Shown piece by piece: positions 1-8,237 of a DNA stretch of 64,000 bases (position 1 is the first letter of the stretch; the number at the start of each line of letters is the position of its first letter). The notes below the pieces were generated by a model, which was not told where the DNA came from, ran no database searches, and saw nothing but the letters and a program-made list of their open reading frames with translations. The position numbers were made by a program, and so were the translations under genes. This stretch comes from Klenkia sesuvii (GTDB lineage Bacteria > Actinomycetota > Actinomycetes > Mycobacteriales > Geodermatophilaceae): positions 62,001 through 126,000 of the forward strand of contig NZ_JBAPLU010000002.1 in NCBI RefSeq assembly GCF_037083825.1. Reading direction: 5' to 3'.

Positions 1-1550
1 ACACCCGCGCGGTCGGCCACGAGCGAGCCGGTGGGCCGGGCGCGCATCTCGCCCAGCCACGGCTCGTAGCCCTCGAGCACGTGGTTGAAGACGCCGGTGC
101 CGCGGGTCTCGGTGAGGAACTCGGTGCGGAAGCCGATGAGACCGCGCGAGGGGGCGACGTACTCCATGCGCGCCCAGCCGGTGTCGTGGTGCACCAAGTT
201 CTCCAGCCGGCCCTTGCGCACGGCCAGCGCCTGGGTCAGCGTGCCGACGTACTCACCGGGGGTGTCGATGGTGACCCGCTCGACCGGCTCGTGCAGCTTG
301 CCGTCGATGGTCTTGGTGACCACCTGCGGGCGGCCGACGGTCAGCTCGAAGTCCTCGCGGCGCAGCTGCTCGACCAGGATGGCCAGCGCCAGCTCGCCGC
401 GGCCCTGCATCTCCCAGGTGTCGGGGCGCTCGGTGGGCAGCATGCGCACCGAGACGTTGCCGACCAGCTCCTGGTCGAGCCGGTTCTTGATGAGACGGGC
501 GGTGACCTTCTTGCCCGACTTGCCCGACAGCGGCGAGGTGTTGATGCCGATGGTGATCGAGATCGAGGGCTCGTCGACCGTCAGCGCCGGCAGCGGCCGC
601 GGGTCGTCGGGGTCGGCCAGGGTGTCACCGATGCCGATGTCCTCGATGCCGGCGATGGCGACCAGGTCACCCGGGCCCGCGCTCTCGGCCGGGGTGCGGG
701 TGAGGCCCTCGGTGACCAGCAGCTCGGTGATCTTGACCTTGGTGATGGTGCCGTCGACCTTGCACCAGGCGACCTGCTGGCCACGCTTCATCTCGCCGGA
801 GTGGATGCGCAGCAGGGCCAGGCGGCCGAGGAACGGGGAGGCGTCGAGGTTGGTGACCTGCGCGCGCAGCGGCTCCTCGGCGTCGTACTCCGGCGCCGGG
901 ATGGTGTCCAGCAGGGTCGTGACCAGCGGGGCCAGGTCGGGGCTGTCGGGGACGGTGCCGTTCTCGGGCTTGGTCAGCGAGGCCTGGCCGGTGCGGCCGT
1001 TGCAGTAGACGATCGGGAACTCGAGTGTCTCCGCGGGCAGGCCGGCGTCCTCGAGCAGCTCCATGAACAGCTCGTAGCACTCGTCGACGACCTCCTCGAT
1101 GCGGGCGTCGGAGCGGTCGGTCTTGTTGACCGCGAGGATGACCGGCATCCCCTTGCCCAGCGCCTTGCGCAGCACGAAGCGGGTCTGCGGCAGCGGGCCC
1201 TCCGAGGCGTCCACCAGCAGCACGACGCCGTCGACCATCGACAGGCCGCGCTCGACCTCACCGCCGAAGTCGGCGTGGCCCGGGGTGTCGACGATGTTGA
1301 CCACGACCGGGTTGCCGTCGGCGTCGGCGAGCCGGATCGCGGTGTTCTTGGCGAGGATGGTGATGCCGCGCTCGCGCTCGAGGTCCATCGAGTCCATGAC
1401 CCGGTCCTGCGTCGAGTCGTTGTCGGTGCCCTCGCCCTTGGCCCGTCCGAGGGCGCCGGCCTGCCGGAGCAGGGCGTCGACCAGGGTCGTCTTGCCGTGG
1501 TCGACGTGGGCGACGATCGCCACGTTGCGCAGGTCGTTGCGGGTGGGCAT
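1..1550 (-). CDS. typA: Translational GTPase TypA/BipA (3' end beyond window)
   Basis: This is a ribosome-associated translational GTPase that acts in 50S assembly and stress adaptation. About 516 codons are visible. The family is usually 610-640 residues, so only the C-terminal end is missing at the window edge. The start is the ATG at 1550. The protein opens with the G1 motif AHVDHGKTT (residues 14-22), followed by the switch sequence RERGITI, G3 DTPGH and G4 NKTD. These precede the EF-G-like domains II, III and V, and the TypA-type C-terminal segment has begun (GLIGFRTEFLTETRGTG). The long open frames on the opposite strand are GC-skew shadows. Nothing in the visible part is broken. The identification is firm because the G-domain spacing and the C-terminal segment are TypA-specific and not EF-G or LepA. 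Confidence 0.96.
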   Translation of the reverse strand, partial: MPTRNDLRNVAIVAHVDHGKTTLVDALLRQAGALGRAKGEGTDNDSTQDRVMDSMDLERERGITILAKNTAIRLADADGNPVVVNIVDTPGHADFGGEVERGLSMVDGVVLLVDASEGPLPQTRFVLRKALGKGMPVILAVNKTDRSDARIEEVVDECYELFMELLEDAGLPAETLEFPIVYCNGRTGQASLTKPENGTVPDSPDLAPLVTTLLDTIPAPEYDAEEPLRAQVTNLDASPFLGRLALLRIHSGEMKRGQQVAWCKVDGTITKVKITELLVTEGLTRTPAESAGPGDLVAIAGIEDIGIGDTLADPDDPRPLPALTVDEPSISITIGINTSPLSGKSGKKVTARLIKNRLDQELVGNVSVRMLPTERPDTWEMQGRGELALAILVEQLRREDFELTVGRPQVVTKTIDGKLHEPVERVTIDTPGEYVGTLTQALAVRKGRLENLVHHDTGWARMEYVAPSRGLIGFRTEFLTETRGTGVFNHVLEGYEPWLGEMRARPTGSLVADRAG

Positions 1551-1600
1551 GGGGGAACGGCACCTCAGGAGCTCGGGAGTGCGCAGCGCTGCACGCCGCG

Positions 1601-1620
1601 GGGTCGCCGACCGGCGACCC
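1601..1620 (-). terminator. Hairpin between the 1718-3317 gene group and typA
   Basis: GGGTCGCC-GACC-GGCGACCC forms a perfect 8-bp stem with a 4-nt loop. It lies about 100 nt past the stop of the small membrane protein gene and 50 nt before the typA start. There is no U-run. It could end the upstream transcript or be part of the typA leader. Confidence 0.4.
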
Positions 1621-1717
1621 TGCCATGGTACGCGGCGCCGGACCCCCTCTCGGCGTGTGCGCGGTCACCCCCACCCCGGCCGGGGGACAGGGTGCGGGGA
1701 CGGGCCGGGCGACGGGC

Positions 1718-2041
1718 TCAGCGGTCGGCGACGCCGTAGGCGATGCCGGCGGCCACCACGGTCACCGTGCCGACGGCCAACCAGGCCGGCCAGCCGACCC
1801 CGATGGCCAGCACGTGGGCGAGCACGAAGGCCACCAGGTAGACCGCGGCCAGGCCCGCGGTCACCGCCCAGCCGCGCCGGCGGCGCCACAGCCACCCGGC
1901 AGCCACGCCACCGGCCAGGAAGACGGCTCCGCCGAGGGCCCGGACGCCGGTGCCCTGCGCGATCGCGAACCCGGCGGCCAGCCCGACCGCGACCGGCAGC
2001 GCGCTGGGCAGGGACGAGCGGGTGAGGGAGGTCGTCGACAT
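1718..2041 (-). CDS. Small integral membrane protein, unknown function
   Basis: This encodes 107 residues from the ATG at 2041. A short Ser/Thr-rich N-terminus is followed by three to four hydrophobic helices (about residues 13-30, 35-49, 57-76 and 84-103). Positive residues (WRRRRGW, about 50-57) sit between helices two and three. I recognise no family motif. The gene follows the DsbA-like gene by 17 nt on the same strand, so it is probably the last gene of the MauE-DsbA transcript. An accessory role in that membrane redox unit is possible but rests on position only. Confidence 0.7.
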   Translation of the reverse strand: MSTTSLTRSSLPSALPVAVGLAAGFAIAQGTGVRALGGAVFLAGGVAAGWLWRRRRGWAVTAGLAAVYLVAFVLAHVLAIGVGWPAWLAVGTVTVVAAGIAYGVADR

Positions 2042-2058
2042 GCGCCCAGTCTCCCCGG

Positions 2059-2838
2059 TCAGCCGCGCTGGGCGGCGTCCACGGCGGCGCTGAGGCCGTC
2101 GGCCGTGCGGTCGGTCAGCTGCGTGCCGTCGACGAAGACCGTGGGGGTCGCCGTGACGCCGTCCTTCGAGGCCTGCTCGGTGGCGCCCTTCACCCACTGG
2201 CCGTAGACCAGGTCGCGGATGTCCGTGCCGACCTCCTCCCCCGTCGCCCCGGCCTGCTCGGCGTAGTCGACCAGCTGGTCGTCGGTGAGCCCGCTGCCGG
2301 TCCGCTCGTCGGGCTGGTTGGCGAAGAGCAGGTCGTGGAACCGTTCGTAGGCCTCGGGCCCGGCACCTGAGGCCACGACGGCGGCGGCGTTGAGCGCGCG
2401 GGTCGAGTAGTCGTCGTTCCGCGCGGAGTCCAGGAACGCCATGCCGTGGTAGACCACCCGCACGGTGCCGGCGGCGACGTAGTCCTCCAGCGTCGCCCCG
2501 GCGGCGTCCTCGAACTGCTTGCAGACCGGGCACTGGAAGTCCTCGTAGAGGTCCACCGTGACCGGGGCGTCGGCCTGCCCGACCGCGAACGTGTAGCCGT
2601 TGCCGTCGGCCGCCGTGCCCGCGGGCCGGGCCGCGTCGCCGTCCACCGCCGACCGCGACGTCTGGACGACGATCGCCACCACGACCGCCACGACGACGAC
2701 CACCGCCGCCACCGACGCCCCGATGACCGTGCGGCGGCGGCGTTGCTCGGCGGCCTGCGCGGCGGCCTCGGCGGCCCGCTTGGCGGCGATGCGCTGCCGG
2801 GCGGCTTCCTTCTTGCCTGCGCTGCGGGACGTGCTCAT
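2059..2838 (-). CDS. Membrane-anchored DsbA-like thiol-disulfide protein
   Basis: This 259-residue protein has a basic, Ala-rich cytoplasmic N-terminus (1-36), one transmembrane helix (about 37-58) and an extracytoplasmic DsbA/thioredoxin-4 domain. The active site is CPVC at residues 103-106, preceded by the typical VDLYEDFQ strand. The cis-proline motif is near the C-terminus (TATPTVFVDG). It should oxidise or isomerise disulfides of exported proteins. The start ATG at 2838 overlaps the stop of the upstream MauE-like gene by 4 nt (ATGA), which indicates translational coupling. In actinomycetes such anchored DsbA proteins often work with VKOR or MauE-type membrane partners, and the MauE neighbour fits this. 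Confidence 0.9.
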   Translation of the reverse strand: MSTSRSAGKKEAARQRIAAKRAAEAAAQAAEQRRRRTVIGASVAAVVVVVAVVVAIVVQTSRSAVDGDAARPAGTAADGNGYTFAVGQADAPVTVDLYEDFQCPVCKQFEDAAGATLEDYVAAGTVRVVYHGMAFLDSARNDDYSTRALNAAAVVASGAGPEAYERFHDLLFANQPDERTGSGLTDDQLVDYAEQAGATGEEVGTDIRDLVYGQWVKGATEQASKDGVTATPTVFVDGTQLTDRTADGLSAAVDAAQRG

Positions 2839-3317
2839 GGGGTCGATGGCTCCAGACGGTTGCCGAGGGCGAGACGGGAGTGCGGCCAGCGGGCCAGGGC
2901 GAGCGCGACCAGCAGCATCGCGGTGTCCCGGGCGACCTCGGCCGGGTAGGCGGTGTCGGCGGCGTCGACCTGGCCGCCGCCGCCGAAGCAGCCGCAGTCG
3001 ATCTGCAGGCCGCGCGCCCAGGCCGAGACGATCCCGACGAGGAAGACGACGAGCAGCACCGCGGTGGCCAGCGCCGCCGTCCGCACGAACACCCCGGCCA
3101 GCAGCGCCAGCCCGACCGCGATCTCGACCACCGGGAGGCCGAAGGCCACCGGACCGACCAGCGCCTCGGGCAGCAGCTGGTAGGCGCGGACCGCGCGGGC
3201 GGCGGCCGCCGGGTCGGGCAGCTTCAGCGCGCCGGCCACCACGAGGACGCCGCCCAGCAGCAACCGGGCGGCCGTGGCCAGCAAGGGACGCAGGGACTCG
3301 GACCGCACACCTCCCAC
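2835..3317 (-). CDS. MauE/DoxX-family membrane protein
   Basis: This is a 160-residue protein with four predicted membrane helices (about 12-30, 53-75, 82-100 and 128-145). It belongs to the MauE/DoxX methylamine-utilisation fold by its pattern of AGALKLPDP after helix 1 and the CGCF motif (Cys108, Cys110) after helix 3. MauE-type proteins handle disulfides at the membrane, and the cysteine pair lies where electrons could pass to the DsbA-like protein encoded directly downstream. The start is uncertain: GTG at 3317, or GTG at 3308 with GGGAGG lying very close upstream. The substrate is unknown. Confidence 0.82.
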   Translation of the reverse strand: MGGVRSESLRPLLATAARLLLGGVLVVAGALKLPDPAAAARAVRAYQLLPEALVGPVAFGLPVVEIAVGLALLAGVFVRTAALATAVLLVVFLVGIVSAWARGLQIDCGCFGGGGQVDAADTAYPAEVARDTAMLLVALALARWPHSRLALGNRLEPSTP

Positions 3318-3408
3318 AGTCGTCCCCCGACCCCTGCTGGTTCCTGGGAACCTGCTCAGAGGTTGCTGGCGAACTCCCGCACGCGGGTTGCGAACCGCTC
3401 GCGCTCGC

Positions 3409-3443
3409 GAGAGCCCCGGTACCCATCGGGCACCGGGGCTCTC
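3409..3443 (-). terminator. Strong hairpin downstream of yceI-like gene
   Basis: GAGAGCCCCGGT and ACCGGGGCTCTC form a perfect 12-bp stem around an 11-nt loop. It starts 10 nt past the stop of the YceI gene and so most likely ends that minus-strand transcript. No clear U-tract follows, as is common at high GC. Confidence 0.7.
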
Positions 3444-3453
3444 GTCGGCTGGA

Positions 3454-4008
3454 TCAGGCGGTGCGGAGCACGGCCTCGATCTCGAGCTCGACGGAGATCT
3501 TGTCGCCGACGACGACGCCGCCGCCGTCCATCGGCATGTCGATGTCGACGCCGTACTCCTTGCGGGAGATCTCGGTCTTGCCGGAGAAGCCGGCGCGGGT
3601 GCCGCCGTAGGCGTCGGGGCCGAAGCCGTTGAGCTCCAGCTCCAGGGTGGTGGGCTTGGTGATGCCCTTGATGGTGAGGTCGCCCTCGATCGTCCAGTCG
3701 TCGCCCTTGGCCTTGACCGCGGTGGAGCGGAAGGTCATGACGGTGTGGTTGCCGGTGTCGAAGAAGTCAGCCGACTTGATGTGGGCGTCGCGCTGCTCCT
3801 GGCGGGTGTCGATCGAGTCCATGTCGATCGTGGCCTCGACGGTGGAGGCGGTCGGGTCCTCGGCCGTCACGACGACGCCCTCGAACTTCGTGAAGTACCC
3901 GCGCACCTTGCTGACCATCATGTGGCGGACCGAGAAGCCCACGGTCGAGTGGCTGGCGTCGATGTCCCAGGTGCCGGCGAGGTAGCCGGGGATCTGCGTG
4001 CTGGTCAT
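3454..4008 (-). CDS. YceI family protein
   Basis: This encodes 184 residues from the ATG at 4008, which has a good GGAGG ribosome site just upstream. The YceI lipocalin-like beta-barrel is clear from GTWDIDASHSTVGFSVRHM near the N-terminus, the central DSIDTRQEQRDAHIKSADFF segment and the FGPDAYGGTRAGFSG strand. There is no signal peptide, so it is a cytoplasmic member of the family that binds polyisoprenoid or amphiphilic lipids. It is divergent from a MarR regulator with 90 nt between them, an arrangement seen often in actinomycetes, where the regulator usually controls the yceI gene. An upstream in-frame ATG at 4077 lacks a ribosome site. Confidence 0.92.
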   Translation of the reverse strand: MTSTQIPGYLAGTWDIDASHSTVGFSVRHMMVSKVRGYFTKFEGVVVTAEDPTASTVEATIDMDSIDTRQEQRDAHIKSADFFDTGNHTVMTFRSTAVKAKGDDWTIEGDLTIKGITKPTTLELELNGFGPDAYGGTRAGFSGKTEISRKEYGVDIDMPMDGGGVVVGDKISVELEIEAVLRTA

Positions 4009-4061
4009 GGTGACCTCCAAGGTCGTTGAGCGTTTGACTGCTTCGCCGGACCGTAGCGTAG

Positions 4062-4075
4062 TTGAAGGCTTGAGC
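4062..4075. promoter_or_regulatory. Candidate MarR operator in yceI/marR intergenic region
   Basis: TTGAAGGCTTGAGC lies in the otherwise A+T-richer stretch between the divergent yceI and marR genes. It resembles a broken TTGAAG/CTTCAA palindrome. MarR proteins paired with yceI commonly bind such sites. This is a weak call based on position and composition. Confidence 0.3.
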
Positions 4076-4098
4076 ATTTCGCCAGTACCCTCGTGGTC

Positions 4099-4581
4099 AT
4101 GTCCGAAGAGGTGTCGACTCCGTCACAGACCCGCTGGCTCGACGCGGAGGAGCAGCAGGCGTGGCGCGCCTGGTTGTACAGCACCCTGCTGCTGCAGGAC
4201 CGGCTCGACCGCGAGCTCACCCGCACGGCGGGCATCTCGCACGCCTACTACGAGATCCTGGTGCAGCTGTCGGAGACCCCCGGCCGCGCGCTGCGGATGA
4301 GCGACCTGGCCGACCGGTGCCTGTCCTCCCGCAGCCGGCTCTCGCACGCGGTGTCCCGGCTGGAGGAGCGCGGCTGGGTGCAGCGGCGGGTGTGCGAGAG
4401 CGACGGCCGCGGCCAGCTCGCGGTGCTCACCGACGCCGGCTTCGCCGCGCTCGAGCAGGCCGCCCCCGTGCACGTCGAGAGCGTGCGCACCCACCTGTTC
4501 GACCAGCTGTCCCCCGACCAGGTCGCCGCGCTGCAGGACATCGGCCAGACCCTGCTCGCGCACCTCGACCCGCCCCGCTGA
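4099..4581 (+). CDS. MarR family transcriptional regulator
   Basis: This encodes 160 residues from ATG 4099 (GTG 4093 is an in-frame alternative). The winged helix-turn-helix is recognisable: a long N-terminal dimerisation helix, ISHAYYEILVQLSE (about residues 46-59), the recognition-helix region RMSDLADRCLSSRSRLSHAVSRLE (about 66-89), and the wing GWVQRRVCESDGRG ending in DDR-like residues. It is divergent from the yceI-like gene and probably represses that gene and itself. A single cysteine in the wing (Cys98) and one near the HTH (Cys73) might sense oxidants, but this is speculation. Confidence 0.9.
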   Translation: MSEEVSTPSQTRWLDAEEQQAWRAWLYSTLLLQDRLDRELTRTAGISHAYYEILVQLSETPGRALRMSDLADRCLSSRSRLSHAVSRLEERGWVQRRVCESDGRGQLAVLTDAGFAALEQAAPVHVESVRTHLFDQLSPDQVAALQDIGQTLLAHLDPPR

Positions 4582-4584
4582 GCC

Positions 4585-6669
4585 CTACCGCGCGGGGGCC
4601 TGCCGGAACCACTTGTCCGGCGTGATCGGCAGGTCGCGCACCCGGCGACCCGTGGCGTGCCAGTAGGCGTTGCCGATGGCGGCCGCCGCGCCGACGATGC
4701 CGATCTCGCCGATGCCCTTGGCGCCGAGCGGGTTGTGCTCGTCGTCGACCTCGTCGACCCAGCTGATGTCCATCTCGGCGACGTCGGCGTTGGCGGCGAC
4801 GTGGTACTCGGCGAGGTCGTGGTTGGCGTAGTGGCCGCGGCCCTGGTCCAGCACCGACTCCTCGTGCAGCGCCATCGACAACCCCATCGTCATGCCGCCG
4901 AGGAACTGCGAGCGCGCGGTCGTGGTGTTGATGACCCGGCCCACCGCGAAGACCCCGGTCATCCGGGGCACCCGCACCTCGCCGGAGTCGCGGTCGACCC
5001 GCACCTCGGCGAAGTGCGCGCCGAACGCATGGCTGGAGTACGTCTCGGCCTCGTCGCCCGGACCGCTCGAGCCGGTCACGGTCAGGCCGCCCGGGGGCAC
5101 GTCCCGGTCCCGCAGCTGCTCGGCGGCGGCGATGATGGCCGGCCCCCACGAGGTGATGCCGGTCGACCCACCCGCACCCGAGGCCTTCGGCAGCCGGCTG
5201 TCGCCGATGCGCAGCGACACCTGCTCCATCGGCACGCGCAGGGCGTCGGCGGCGATCTGCGTGAGCGTCGTCCAGGCCCCGGTGCCGATGTCGGAGGCGT
5301 CGATGGACACCACGAACGGCTTGCCGGGAACGGCCTCGATGCGGGCCTGCGACGGACGGCGCCGGGTCGGGTAGGTGGCCGCGGCCACCCCGGTGCCCAC
5401 GAGCCAGCGACCGTCCTCGCGCACCCCGGGACGCGGGTCGCGGCCGGCCCAGCCGAAGCGCTCGGCCCCCTGGCGCAGGCACGCGACCAGGTTGCGGGTG
5501 CTCCACGGCACGTCGCGCTCGGGGTCGCGCTCGGGCTCGTTGCGTAGCCGCAGCTCGACCGGGTCGATGCCGAGCGCCACCGCCAGCTCGTCCATCGCCG
5601 ACTCCAGCGCGTACATGCCCGGGGTCTCCCCCGGCGCCCGCATGATGGTCGGTGCCGGCACGTCGAGCTTGGCCAGCCGGTGCGTGGTGCGCCGGGCCGG
5701 TGCCGCGTACATCAACCGGGTGGCCGTGGCGGTCTGCTCGGCGAACTCGGCGTTCTGCGAGGTGTGCTCGACGACCTCGTGGCTGATCGCGGTCAGCGTG
5801 CCGTCGGGCTGCGCGCCGAGCCGCAGCCGCTGGATGGTCGGGGTGCGGTGCCCCACGAGGCTGAACATCTGCTGGCGGGTCAGCTCGATCTTCACCGTGC
5901 GGCCGGTGACCTTCGCGGCCATGCCGGCCAGCAGCTGGTGGGCGTGGGTGTAGGCCTTGGACCCGAACGCCCCGCCGACGTAGGGCGACACGATGTGCAG
6001 CTGGTCCTCGGTGATCCCGAAGGCCTCGGTGATCACCGGCACCAGGTTGTGCGGGCCCTGGTTGGCGTCCCACATCCGCAGCACGTCGCCGTCCCAGCGG
6101 GCCACCGTCGCGTGCATCTCGATGGGGTTGTTGTGCTGGTTGGGCGTCTCGTAGGTGACGTCGACCGAGACCGGGGCGGCGGCCAGCGCGGCGTCGACGT
6201 CGCCGATCACCGAGTCGGTCGCGAAGCCGGCCATCAGCTGCTCCGGCGCGTACAGGTCGTCCCGGTCGGCCGCGAGCCGCACGTCGGCCGGCTGCGCGTC
6301 GTAGTCGACCAGCACCCGGCCCGCCGCGTCGCGAGCCACCTCGGAGGTCTCGGCGACCACGAGGGCCACCGGCTCCCCCACGTACTGCACCCGGTCGGAC
6401 TGCAGGACGGCGATCTCCTCGGCGACGTCGCCCAGCCGCGGTGCGTTCTGGTGCGTGAGGACGGCGACCACCCCGGGCACCGCCTCGGCCGCCGACGCGT
6501 CGATCGCCGTGACCCGGCCCCGGGCCACGGTCGACTGCACGACGGCGAGGAAGGCCGGCTGGGCGCCGAGCTCGTGCTCGTAGGCGTAGGGGGCGCGGCC
6601 GCGGACCTTGTCCGGCCCGTCGATGCGGCGGACGTCGCTGCCGACGGCCCGCTCGGTGGTGGCGGTCAT
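4585..6669 (-). CDS. paoC: Aldehyde oxidoreductase, molybdenum-binding subunit (PaoC/YagR-like)
   Basis: This is the 694-residue large subunit of a xanthine-oxidase-family enzyme, which carries the molybdopterin-cytosine-dinucleotide cofactor. The N-terminal hammerhead domain (RIDGPDKVRGRAPYAYEHE) leads into the Mo-binding domains with YVGGAFGSK and a C-terminal KGIGEIG motif whose Glu is the family's catalytic base. E. coli PaoC is about 730 residues. Its start (ATG 6669) overlaps the FAD subunit stop by 4 nt. No paoD-type cofactor-insertion chaperone follows: the next gene is the convergent marR. The family oxidises aromatic and other aldehydes to carboxylic acids with water as oxygen source, and the neighbouring CoA-ligase and crotonase genes suit an acid product. 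Confidence 0.92.
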   Translation of the reverse strand: MTATTERAVGSDVRRIDGPDKVRGRAPYAYEHELGAQPAFLAVVQSTVARGRVTAIDASAAEAVPGVVAVLTHQNAPRLGDVAEEIAVLQSDRVQYVGEPVALVVAETSEVARDAAGRVLVDYDAQPADVRLAADRDDLYAPEQLMAGFATDSVIGDVDAALAAAPVSVDVTYETPNQHNNPIEMHATVARWDGDVLRMWDANQGPHNLVPVITEAFGITEDQLHIVSPYVGGAFGSKAYTHAHQLLAGMAAKVTGRTVKIELTRQQMFSLVGHRTPTIQRLRLGAQPDGTLTAISHEVVEHTSQNAEFAEQTATATRLMYAAPARRTTHRLAKLDVPAPTIMRAPGETPGMYALESAMDELAVALGIDPVELRLRNEPERDPERDVPWSTRNLVACLRQGAERFGWAGRDPRPGVREDGRWLVGTGVAAATYPTRRRPSQARIEAVPGKPFVVSIDASDIGTGAWTTLTQIAADALRVPMEQVSLRIGDSRLPKASGAGGSTGITSWGPAIIAAAEQLRDRDVPPGGLTVTGSSGPGDEAETYSSHAFGAHFAEVRVDRDSGEVRVPRMTGVFAVGRVINTTTARSQFLGGMTMGLSMALHEESVLDQGRGHYANHDLAEYHVAANADVAEMDISWVDEVDDEHNPLGAKGIGEIGIVGAAAAIGNAYWHATGRRVRDLPITPDKWFRQAPAR

Positions 6670-7679
6670 GCGCGGGCCTCCGCGGAGATCTGGAGCAGGG
6701 TGCGGGTGATCATGTTCGTGGCCATCGGGACCTTGAACGCGTTCTCGGCCAGCGGACGGGCAGCGGCCAGCTCCGCCTGCGCGGCGGCGGTGAACGCCTC
6801 CTCGGTGGCGGGGCCGCCGCGCAGCGCGTCCTCGGCGGCGGTCGCCCGCCACGGGGCGTGCGCGACCCCGCCGAGGGCGATCCGCACGTCGCGGACAGGC
6901 CCCCCGTCGAGGTCCATCGCCGCGGCGACGCTGACCAGGGCGAAGGCGTAGGAGGCCCGGTCGCGCACCTTGCGGTAGCGCGAGCGGGTGGCCCAGGGCA
7001 GCGCCGGGACGTCGATCGCGGTGATCAGCTCGCCGTGCGCCAGCGTGGTGTCGCGGGACGGGTCGTCGCCGGGCAGCCGGTGCAGGTCGGCCATCGGGAC
7101 CGTGCGCTCGCCGTCGGCACCCAGCACCCGCACCTGGGCGTCCAGCGCGCGCAGCGCCACCGCCAGGTCGGAGGGGTGGGTGGCGATGCAGGTGTGCGGG
7201 GAGTCCGGGCCCTCGTCGGTGGCGCCCAGCACGGCGAGGTTGCGGTGCAGGCCGGTGACCGCGCCGCAGCCCGAGCCCGGCACCCGCTTGTTGCACGGCA
7301 TCGTGGTGTCGGTGAAGTAGGTGCACCGGGTGCGCTGCAGCAGGTTGCCGCCGGTGGTGGCGCGGTTGCGCAGCTGCCCGGACGCCCCGGCCAGCAGCGC
7401 CTGGGCCAGCAGCGGGTAGCGCTCGCGCACGCGCCGCTCGGCGGCCAGGTCGGCGTTGGGCACCGCGGCGCCGATCCGCAGCCCGCCGCCGGGGAGGTCC
7501 TCGACCTCGGTCGAGGTGAGCTGCCGGACGTCGACCAGCACGTCGGGGGTGGCCACGCCCAGCCGCATGAGGTCGACCAGGTTGGTGCCCCCACCGAGGT
7601 AGGCGCCCTCCGGCTCGCCGGCCAGCAGCGCCACCGCCCCGGCCGGGTCGGTGGCCTTCTCGTACCGGAACTCCCTCAC
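6666..7679 (-). CDS. paoB: Aldehyde oxidoreductase, FAD/[4Fe-4S] subunit (PaoB/YagS-like)
   Basis: This 337-residue protein starts at a GTG (7679) that overlaps the PaoA stop as GTGA. The CO-dehydrogenase-type FAD domain shows LGGGTNLVDLM and ATTGGNLLQRTRC. The segment from about residue 120 to 180 holds four cysteines (RTRC, PCNKR, GSGC, HTCIATHPSD). These match the extra [4Fe-4S] cluster loop that marks PaoB-type subunits and is absent from ordinary xanthine dehydrogenase FAD subunits. The subunit passes electrons from the [2Fe-2S] protein to FAD and on to the final acceptor. It stands between paoA and paoC with stop/start overlaps on both sides, so the three are one translationally coupled unit. 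Confidence 0.93.
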   Translation of the reverse strand: MREFRYEKATDPAGAVALLAGEPEGAYLGGGTNLVDLMRLGVATPDVLVDVRQLTSTEVEDLPGGGLRIGAAVPNADLAAERRVRERYPLLAQALLAGASGQLRNRATTGGNLLQRTRCTYFTDTTMPCNKRVPGSGCGAVTGLHRNLAVLGATDEGPDSPHTCIATHPSDLAVALRALDAQVRVLGADGERTVPMADLHRLPGDDPSRDTTLAHGELITAIDVPALPWATRSRYRKVRDRASYAFALVSVAAAMDLDGGPVRDVRIALGGVAHAPWRATAAEDALRGGPATEEAFTAAAQAELAAARPLAENAFKVPMATNMITRTLLQISAEARA

Positions 7680-8197
7680 GCGCGCACTCCCTGCTCCACG
7701 GCGACCTCGGCGACCGCGGGGACGATGTTGGCGTAGGCGGCGCACCGGCACAGGTTGCCGCTCATCCGCTCGCGGATCTCGGCGTCGGTCAGGTCGGTGC
7801 GCTCGGCGACGAGGTCCTCGGTGACCGCGCTGGGCCAGCCGCGGGCGACCTCGTCGAGCACGGCCGCGGCCGACACCACCTGGCCGGGCGTGCAGTAGCC
7901 GCACTGGTAGGCGTCGTGGTCGACGAAGGTCTCGTGCAGCCGGTGCGGCTGCTCCCCCGCCAGCCCGTCGGACGTCGTCACCTGCGCGCCGTCCGCGGTC
8001 ACCGCCAGCACCAGGCAGCTGTTCACCCGGCGCCCGTCGAGCAGCACCGTGCAGGCGCCGCACTGGCCGTGGTCGCACCCCTTCTTCGCGCTCGTGGTGC
8101 CCAGCCGCTCGCGCAGGGCGTCCAGCAGGGAGGTGCGGGTGTCCACGGCGAGCGACCTGCGCGCGCCGTCGACCTCGAGGGTGATGTCACGGTCCAC
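7676..8197 (-). CDS. paoA: Aldehyde oxidoreductase, [2Fe-2S] subunit (PaoA/YagT-like)
   Basis: This 173-residue protein starts at GTG 8197. It has the plant-ferredoxin-like N-terminal cluster motif (CDHGQCGACTVLLDG) and the four-helix C-terminal cluster motif (YQCGYCTPGQ and GNLCRCAAY). Both [2Fe-2S] sites have their full set of eight cysteines. E. coli PaoA carries a Tat signal, but this protein begins directly at the ferredoxin fold, so the complex should be cytoplasmic. The gene lies 40 nt past the stop of an enoyl-CoA hydratase gene on the same strand, so paoABC is probably read from the promoter upstream of that gene, which carries one of the three shared operator sites. Confidence 0.93.
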   Translation of the reverse strand: MDRDITLEVDGARRSLAVDTRTSLLDALRERLGTTSAKKGCDHGQCGACTVLLDGRRVNSCLVLAVTADGAQVTTSDGLAGEQPHRLHETFVDHDAYQCGYCTPGQVVSAAAVLDEVARGWPSAVTEDLVAERTDLTDAEIRERMSGNLCRCAAYANIVPAVAEVAVEQGVRA

Positions 8198-8237
8198 GGA
8201 TCGCCGGTGCCCCGGGCGGGGGGTCGGCGAAACCGGC

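Noticed and set aside
81..1739. A 552-codon open frame on the plus strand opposite typA
   Set aside because: Its product is Gly/Asp/Arg/Val low-complexity text without any motif, and it lies fully antisense to a clear TypA protein. It is a GC-codon shadow.
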